A stretch of 17,004 nucleotides of DNA from Gyrodactylus bullatarudis (taxonomy: Eukaryota; Platyhelminthes; Monogenea; Gyrodactylidea; Gyrodactylidae): positions 1-17,004 of the forward strand of contig SSNU01003011.1 of the NCBI GenBank assembly GCA_012064415.1, in the 5' to 3' direction. Shown here one piece after another: positions 1-6,100 of the stretch. The notes beneath the pieces are model-generated. The model saw only the letters and a program-made list of their open reading frames with translations, was not told the origin of the DNA and ran no database searches. Each line of letters starts with the position of its first letter. Position 1 is the first letter of the stretch. The translations under genes were made by a program, and so were the position numbers.

Positions 1-1
1 A

Positions 2-336
2 AGAAATAATGACAAGGAAGACTGTCTTGATTTACTGAACTTCCAACTAAATTTATCAGATGATTTAATCAAACAAGGCTTCGCAGAAATGAAGAAGTTT
101 AAAATTCCCGTATCTGAAGAAGAAGGAAAAAGTCTTAGGAAAAGTAATGAATCAATGCTTCAATTGTCCTGTGAGTCAGTTGCTTCTATGAAACATCTCC
201 CAGCCAGAGTTGAGAATCCCAATTCACGCAAAGGCTGTTCAATCTGCAAAAGAAAGATATCTACCTATTGTATAACTTGTAACATGTTTTATTGTATTTC
301 AAATGAAGAAAGCTGCTTTGTAATAGCTCACTCTTG
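2..336 (+). CDS. piggyBac-type transposase, C-terminal fragment with Cys-rich domain
   Basis: The frame is open from the window's left edge to a TGA at 334-336, about 111 residues, so the catalytic DDD core lies outside the window. What remains is an acidic linker followed by 'LPARVENPNSRKGC' and a cluster C-x2-C, C-x2-C, C, C, H within the last 35 residues. This matches the terminal cysteine-rich (zinc-binding, end-recognition) domain of piggyBac-like transposases (PGBD family), which normally follows the catalytic region. There is no frameshift in the visible part, so the copy may be fairly young or domesticated. The first ATG in frame at 89 is unlikely to be the true start because coding similarity continues upstream of it. 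Family assignment rests on the Cys/His pattern and the preceding R-x-x-x-N-x-x-x-R-K context. Confidence 0.72.
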
Positions 337-400
337 AATAAATGCTGTTTATTCTGTATATTTTTGTTGATTTCATATAAAAATTAAACAGTTAAAAATT

Positions 401-439
401 GTTACCCTTAAGGGCCGTTTGGACATATATGTCCATTAA
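401..439. repeat. Hairpin-rich, TIR-like sequence beside a TTAA
   Basis: Sixty-five bases after the piggyBac stop lie two perfect palindromes, CCCTTAAGGG (405-414) and GGACATATATGTCC (421-434), followed by TTAA at 436-439. piggyBac elements target TTAA and often carry subterminal palindromes, so this may be the end of the element or of a relative. However, the usual 3' terminus GGG-TTAA is not present in the expected orientation, so the boundary is not proven. Confidence 0.35.
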
Positions 440-1679
440 AATATCTAGTGGAAGAAGTTGGAATTCAAAAATTTCGTTTTTCTAAATTTTATCAAAAAAA
501 ATATTCTAAGAAACATGCAAAAAGAATTAGAAAGCTATCTTTATTGGTTTTCAAACGGCATCGAAAGGGTTAAATTTGCAGACGATATTAAATTTGTCTT
601 CAAGGTGAGAAACTCCCTTGATATATTAAAAATCAACCACTACTTCTACTCTCTAAAAGATTCACTCGAGTCCATGGGCTCTGTCTAAACAGAGATAAAT
701 GCAAAATAATGCTCCCATTGGGTCTCCCTGCAACCTTCCTTGAATCGCTTCTACTTCCTGGAGAATATGTCTCCTTTATTTTTGATCTGGGTTTCAGTAT
801 TAATTCAAAATTAAAAATTGACCCTCACTCTAACCTGCCTAAAATAAACTCCATGATCATGGCCATTCTTAAATTTTCAAAATCTCTGTCCTTAAGAATA
901 AAGGCGTATAAGTCATTAGTGCTCACACTCTTTGACTATATCTCACCCCTTTTAATTAACTTAACTATTGACCAGGCTAGATATATCGAAAGAATTCAAA
1001 GTAGATTTTTTTATTCTCTCTACCCTGAACTTAATTCATACAATGCTCGCATTTCGGCGTCTGGCCTCAATCCTTTATGGGTCCGTCGTTACGCTTTCAT
1101 CATAAAAAAATTCTCTGAATCTTCGATCAGAATTGAAACGTCTTACAATCTAAGAAATATTTCATATGAAAATAACTACTTACTCTCTACCTATAATAAA
1201 CTTAACGATAAATATGACTTATCTAATTGTGACAACCTAAACTCGATTAAAAATATTATGAAACGAATTCAATCTAAAATCGACTTCACCTACACTCTCC
1301 TATATCCTGATCTTCATTAAGTAGAAACTACCAAGTGCTTTTCGATTAAACTTTTCAGATTTACATCCAACACTAAACCATCGAAGATGTTTTACTCCAA
1401 AACCCAATTCGATCGCAATCAAAAACTCTTTCAAGACAGTTTGCATCTTTATAATGATAAACCATTAGATGATTTACTATTTATTTGTATTCTCCATTAG
1501 TATTTTGTTGCATTTCATATTTTTCTATATAGATTTTATTTTAACAAAAAAAATTCTCCATCCATCAAGATTCAATGACATTTCTAGTTTGTTCCCAAGA
1601 AAACTCAATTAATATTTTTTATTATTCTGTACGCATATATATCAAATTTGTAATAAACATGTTTTCTAACAAAAAAAAA
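440..1679 (+). mobile_element. 5'-truncated LINE copy 1 (CR1/Jockey-like non-LTR retrotransposon)
   Basis: The unit contains the end of a reverse transcriptase (458-1320), an untranslated 3' region, and a tail TTTTCTAACAAAAAAAAA ending near 1679, with AATAAA at 1652-1657. The left boundary is uncertain: recognisable RT sequence begins about 560, and 440 is simply the first base after the TTAA. An additional TTTTAACAAAAAAAATT at 1539-1555 may be this copy's own tail, which would make 1556-1679 a separate short insertion. No target-site duplication was identified. Confidence 0.65.
458..1320 (+). pseudogene. LINE reverse transcriptase, 3' portion, one frameshift
   Basis: The first frame (458-688) carries 'RVKFADDIKFVFKV', where F-A-D-D is the YxDD catalytic box of reverse transcriptases, followed by the usual helix 'DILKINHYFYSLKDSLESMG'. 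The next family motif, 'LCLNRDKCKIM' (the LN-x-x-KC segment after the active site), is in a different frame. A net one-base deletion near 675-682 therefore separates it from the second frame, which runs to TAA at 1318-1320. That frame holds the thumb/C-terminal region typical of CR1/Jockey LINEs: 'DLGFSINSKLKIDP', 'LRIKAYKSLVLTLFDYISP', 'IERIQSRFF' and 'GLNPLWVRRY'. RT domains 0-4 and the endonuclease are absent (5' truncation). Copy 2 downstream aligns residue by residue and supports the joined reading. The element is not functional. Confidence 0.8.
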
Positions 1680-2420
1680 CTTAAGACCTCGGTTTCAGTA
1701 TATCTAATGGACTTAAAATTAATCCCATTTCAAATCTGTCTCAAATAAACTCTCGAATTTACTCAATTCTTAAATTTTCTAAGTCAGTTAATTTGAGACT
1801 AAAAGCTTACAAAGCATTAGTACTTAGTTATCTTGACTATATTTCACCTCTAGTCCCATCATTAAGCATTGAAAAATCCTTGGAGATTGAACATATTCAA
1901 TCCAAATTTTTATTCTTTCTCTATCCTGATCTAGCGTCATAAAATGATCGCATCTCAACCTCGGGATTAAATCCCCTTTGGTTACGAAGATATGCTATAA
2001 TTGTGAAAACTTTTATTAACTCATCTCAATTAGTTGAAAATTTCTACAATTTAAGAAGATCCTCTTTTTCAGGCCATTATCTACTCTCAGCTATAATATG
2101 ATAGATAGAAAATATAAATTATGTGAATGTAATAATCTCTCTAGTATAAAATCCGTTATGTCACATCCGAACTTGACTATACTAAGAGTCTTTTATATAT
2201 TCTAATCTTCACTAAATTCAGAATTTTTATTGAAAATTCTTTAATGGCCTATTTATCTTCATTACAAGTGTTTCAAATCCAACTAGATTATATCTAATTC
2301 ATTCTATATTTACAAGATGCCCAAAATGCAGAAAACCTTTATTTTAATAATGCTTTTCCTGATTACTATATTTTTGTTAATTATATATTAATATTGAATA
2401 AAATTTTCTAACAAAAAAAA
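1680..2420 (+). mobile_element. 5'-truncated LINE copy 2, head-to-tail with copy 1
   Basis: This copy starts at most five bases after the A-run of copy 1 and opens directly with RT C-terminal coding sequence at 1685. It ends in AATAAA (2397-2402) and TTTTCTAACAAAAAAAATT. It is shorter at the 5' end than copy 1. The shared protein and shared tail motif show both belong to one family, but the copies have diverged clearly, so this is not a recent tandem duplication. Confidence 0.7.
1685..2217 (+). pseudogene. LINE RT C-terminal remnant (copy 2) with stop and frameshifts
   Basis: Translation from 1685 gives 'DLGFSISNGLKINPISNLSQ', then 'LRLKAYKALVLSYLDYISPL', 'IEHIQSKF' and 'GLNPLWLRRYAIIVKTF', each aligning to the corresponding segment of copy 1. 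A TAA interrupts the frame at 1939-1941, where copy 1 has a Tyr codon. A one-base deletion near 2090 moves the rest ('YNMIDRKYKLCECNNLSSIK') to another frame. A further shift near the end leaves a displaced '-NLH-stop' at about 2206-2217. The copy is dead. Confidence 0.75.
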
Positions 2421-2720
2421 TTGTATATGAAACTCCACTCTATTAAATTGGGCTTTTTGTACATAATTATATATTCCTATAATTAATTTAAATTGGTGTC
2501 AATTTGTGTAAAGAAGAGTATCATTTTTGTCTGTAAAAGGTTTATAAATCTATTTTTTGAAAAAGTCCAGAAAAGAATTAAAAACCTTTCAGCCCATCAA
2601 CCGAAGCATCAGATGATAACAGGTGAACAAAAAGAGATGAATTTCAGATGAAAATTAATGATTTCCTGACGATCTTTTTTTCTATTATTCATTCAATAAA
2701 GAAATATTTCTAACAAAAAT
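2421..2720 (+). mobile_element. Probable third retroelement 3' end (untranslated fragment)
   Basis: No coding similarity was found in about 300 bases. The segment ends in AATAAA (2695-2700) and ATTTCTAACAAAAAT, the same signal-plus-tail arrangement as LINE copies 1 and 2, immediately after the tail of copy 2. This suggests a very short 5'-truncated copy, or a SINE sharing the LINE tail. Confidence 0.45.
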
Positions 2721-2737
2721 ACAAAACAGCAGCTTGT

Positions 2738-2743
2738 TTTATT
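2738..2743 (-). promoter_or_regulatory. Candidate polyadenylation signal for the SH2 gene
   Basis: On the minus strand this reads AATAAA, about 210 bases downstream of the proposed TGA stop at 2955-2957. It is the nearest canonical hexamer seen downstream of that stop. It lies just beyond the opposite-strand retroelement tail at 2720. Such hexamers are common by chance in AT-rich DNA. Confidence 0.35.
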
Positions 2744-2954
2744 CCTAGATCTATGATCATCAGTCCATTTAATTATAATAGGATATAATAGAATCAACCA
2801 ATCAGGACTTTATCAGGACCAATCAGAAATCCATGGAGGAATATTTTGTGCTTTTTTGCTTTTATAAACCTTTCATTTTGTTATACTTTGAACAATATAT
2901 TGAAGAAAACATGGCCATTAGTGTAAGATATTAAATTCTAATTTAAAAAATTAT

Positions 2955-3154
2955 TCATACCTCGATCCGATCACCATTGGCAATAATGGTCAAATCTTCT
3001 GAGGATGCTACCGAATTCAAAGTATCTGTTTCTGATTTTTCACTTGTTGAGCTTTCATCTGCATACTTTAATTCCAACGGTAACTGCTCTTCATCATCGA
3101 TAGGAAAGTTGATTGTCTTATTGAATTCGAATTTAACATGCTTTTTTGTTGTGT
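2955..3154 (-). CDS. SH2 gene exon g, last visible exon
   Basis: The acceptor ends at 3155 (TTTTTAACAAAATCAAG, the weakest of the set). With the leftover C it reads 'HTTKKHVKFEFNKTINFPID', then 'DEEQLPLELKYADESSTSEK' and a Ser/Glu-rich end 'SEDLTIIANGDRIEV' with TGA at 2957-2955. An alternative is a donor GTATGA at 2960, followed only 23 nt later by an AAATTAG acceptor and 'NLISYTNGHVFFNILFKV-stop'. That intron would be implausibly short, so the simple stop is preferred. Confidence 0.78.
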
Positions 3155-6100
3155 CTTGATTTTGTTAAAAATAGATTTTTCTTCAGAAAAAAAGTTTATT
3201 TAGCTTTGAACAGTTTCAATAAACTTACGGTCTTCAATTCTATCTGTTTGTGAGTAGGCTTCAAGTCCTTCATATATACTAGAACGAGAATAATTTTAAA
3301 AATCCTACAAAACCATAAATCGGAAAATTAGTTTGCCTCCTCAGTAGGGCGGTCAAAATGCTATATTTATCATCATGAGCGATGAAATCTGATTAAAATG
3401 ATGTAAATTATTGTGTTTGTTTCGGTTTCAGAAATAATTTTGATATTCTGACTGCTATTTATTTGATATTTTTATCGCCTTGATTAACTCATTAAACAAT
3501 CTAAAAAATACCAAAATACAAATAAACAGCCTTGCTTTCTTATCCATCATAAAATCATTGTCTTCAAACGAAACCAAATCTCTTAGATTACCTTAAAATC
3601 TCGAAATTGTTGAGCCCCATGTGCTACCATCTAAAAAGATTTTTAATTTAACTTGAACATTATTTTTATACCAATCAGAGTAAATCATTGATTTTCCTAT
3701 GTATTTTATTGGACAAGACAAAAATATACAATTCTATCATATATTCCATAGCACATGCCAACAAATAAATCATTATTGAAGAAGTGACTTTTCAAACTGG
3801 TGAATTCAGGGTATTGCTATATTTTTGCTATTTTTAAATTCAATTTCGCTAAAATTTGCTATTTTTCAGAATAAAATTGCTATATATTTTTTGTAAAATT
3901 ATTGTTATTTTCTGACTACACTAGTTATTAGGCAACTGTACATCTTTCTTGAATAATCTTGATTTTTTTCTCAATTTCAGTCTTTTCTTAGAAAAAACTA
4001 ATTTTGAAGATTGAATTCAAACCTCACCCTTCCATTGAATTATCATTTGGCAGTGAAATCGAATTCAGGGATTTGATTTCATACATCAACTGTTGAATGG
4101 CTTTAGTAACATCCAAGCTCATTTGTTCCGTACTGAGACTATTGTCTATATCAAAAGTTGACTTGGAAGTTTTAAGCCTAATAAGAAATCGATGCTAAAG
4201 TTTCTAAAAGTGCACAAAACCCTTACATTACGTAAGATTGAATAAATTTTCACTATTAGGGGAATTTCACTCACGAAGAAGAGTTATTCTGAAATAAATA
4301 AAAAATTTACAGCTGGTTTCAAATTGACTATCGATAAACTTACATTGTTCAAGGCTTGGGATTTATCCGTTGAGCTCAATGTTCTTAATCTTTTCGGGAT
4401 GACCTTTGCATATTTAGGGGAGTTATTTTCAATTTGATTCAATCCATTATAGGGTTTCTGGAATGTGTCAATCCAAAATTCTAAGGCAAAAGAAAACTTC
4501 ATTCAGAAGTAACAGGTTTTAATGTTGAACATGTGTATTTTATTTTATTTTTTTTGTGACTACTTTTGAGTAAAATGAACAAATATTTATTTTATTATAT
4601 TTATTTTATGTAAGAAAAAGTTTTTACAAGATAATAAATTATGCTAAATTTGATCAAATACTTCATCTCGTTATCGTTTTCTCTACTTGAAAAGCAATGA
4701 AATTTCGTTAACTTATAATCTTTCAAAAATATAAAAGCGATATTCAGCTTTCCTATCTAATTCTGCTCCTGAAAAACTTCTTTTGGTCACCCTCACACTT
4801 TCTAATCAATTAAAAAATGTTCAGTAAAAAGTTCGAAAAAATGGGATTTTCGCATTGAATCGAAACAAAATTTTTTTAGAATCTTTTTTCTTCCAGAGTT
4901 GAATTAGGTAACATTATTTCAATTTCTAAATACATCTGTATCTGTCTAATCAAAGTAAAGCGATTTACCAATCGGACATCTATATGTTCATACTCAAAAG
5001 TTTTGTGGAGAAACTTTTGCTAATTTCAAATGTTCTACAATAGATTTTTCAAGTTATCTGTACCTGACCTGTTACCTTGCCTTTCTATACGCAAGAGCAC
5101 AGAACGAGATAGAAAAACAAAAATGACATCATCTTGTTCAAGATTAAATTATCAACAAAAGAGCAGAGTGAAAATTTTCCTTAGATCTTCAAGATTTTGA
5201 GCTATTTGAAGTCAGAGTTGAAAATTTACCAATTTACATTTCGAAACTTCTCAACTTCAAGTCTAAAGAAAATTTCTGAAAAATTTTTGTAAAAATTCTT
5301 TTACTGTAGTCAAATTATTTCGAAAAACTATTTGAATTTCAGTTTGATCAATAGACAGTTTATAGCTATAAAGTTTATACTGCACTATTAGTAAACAAGT
5401 AATCGAATTTTGAAAAACAAATTATTTTTGAAATTTAAAAATTATTTTACAACATTGAAAAATAAATATTCTTCTGTTCACTTTTAAAGATACCACGTCA
5501 TAAAGTTGATAAAATGAAGTGTCTCTTCTGGTGCAGGTCAAGTTTTTTTTCTAACCGTGACGAACTTTGCATTCCGAAAGCGATGAAAAAATATCTTCTC
5601 CAATTAATAAAATTGGGACTCATAAAAAACATTCTCAATTATGTTTCAATTAGCTTTTTTTATTCATACTTCACTGAAGTTATTGTTAATTCTGAGTTTA
5701 ACCCTAGACTAAGATCATTTTCAGAAAAGCTTAAATTTCTGTAGTCTTTTCTTAAGATTTAGAGTTTTGCAGGACTCAGCTAGCAATGATCTTAGATCAA
5801 AAATAAATTGCTTTCACGTATAACAACTTTGATCAGTTTCCGAATAGGTACTTTTGATATCTTAGCTAAAGTTTCTAGAGTTTTTTTTCTACGCAATTGA
5901 TCAGAAGGGTAAGCCCTTTGAGCTACATAACACCTCACTACTAATTATACATGCATGTCCTTTAACTGTATTGCATATTAATGATTCAGTCTGAAATGTT
6001 TTGTCTCTTTAAGGTTAATAAATAGTCACTGGGCTATTTACTGCAACCAATCCCATACCATAATGTTCGCTGGTGCAAATGACAAATTAATTAATAATTA

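Noticed and set aside
2937..2960. A 23-nt terminal intron after exon g (GTATGA...AAATTAG)
   Set aside because: It is too short compared with the other introns (45 nt or more), and a stop codon lies two codons past the exon without it.
2977..3159. 60-codon plus-strand ORF
   Set aside because: It is antisense to exon g of the SH2 gene, and only the minus strand fits the splice phases.
5514..5744. 76-codon plus-strand ORF
   Set aside because: It has no recognisable motif, a Phe/Ser/Leu-rich composition like other chance frames here, and lies within the large SH2-gene intron.
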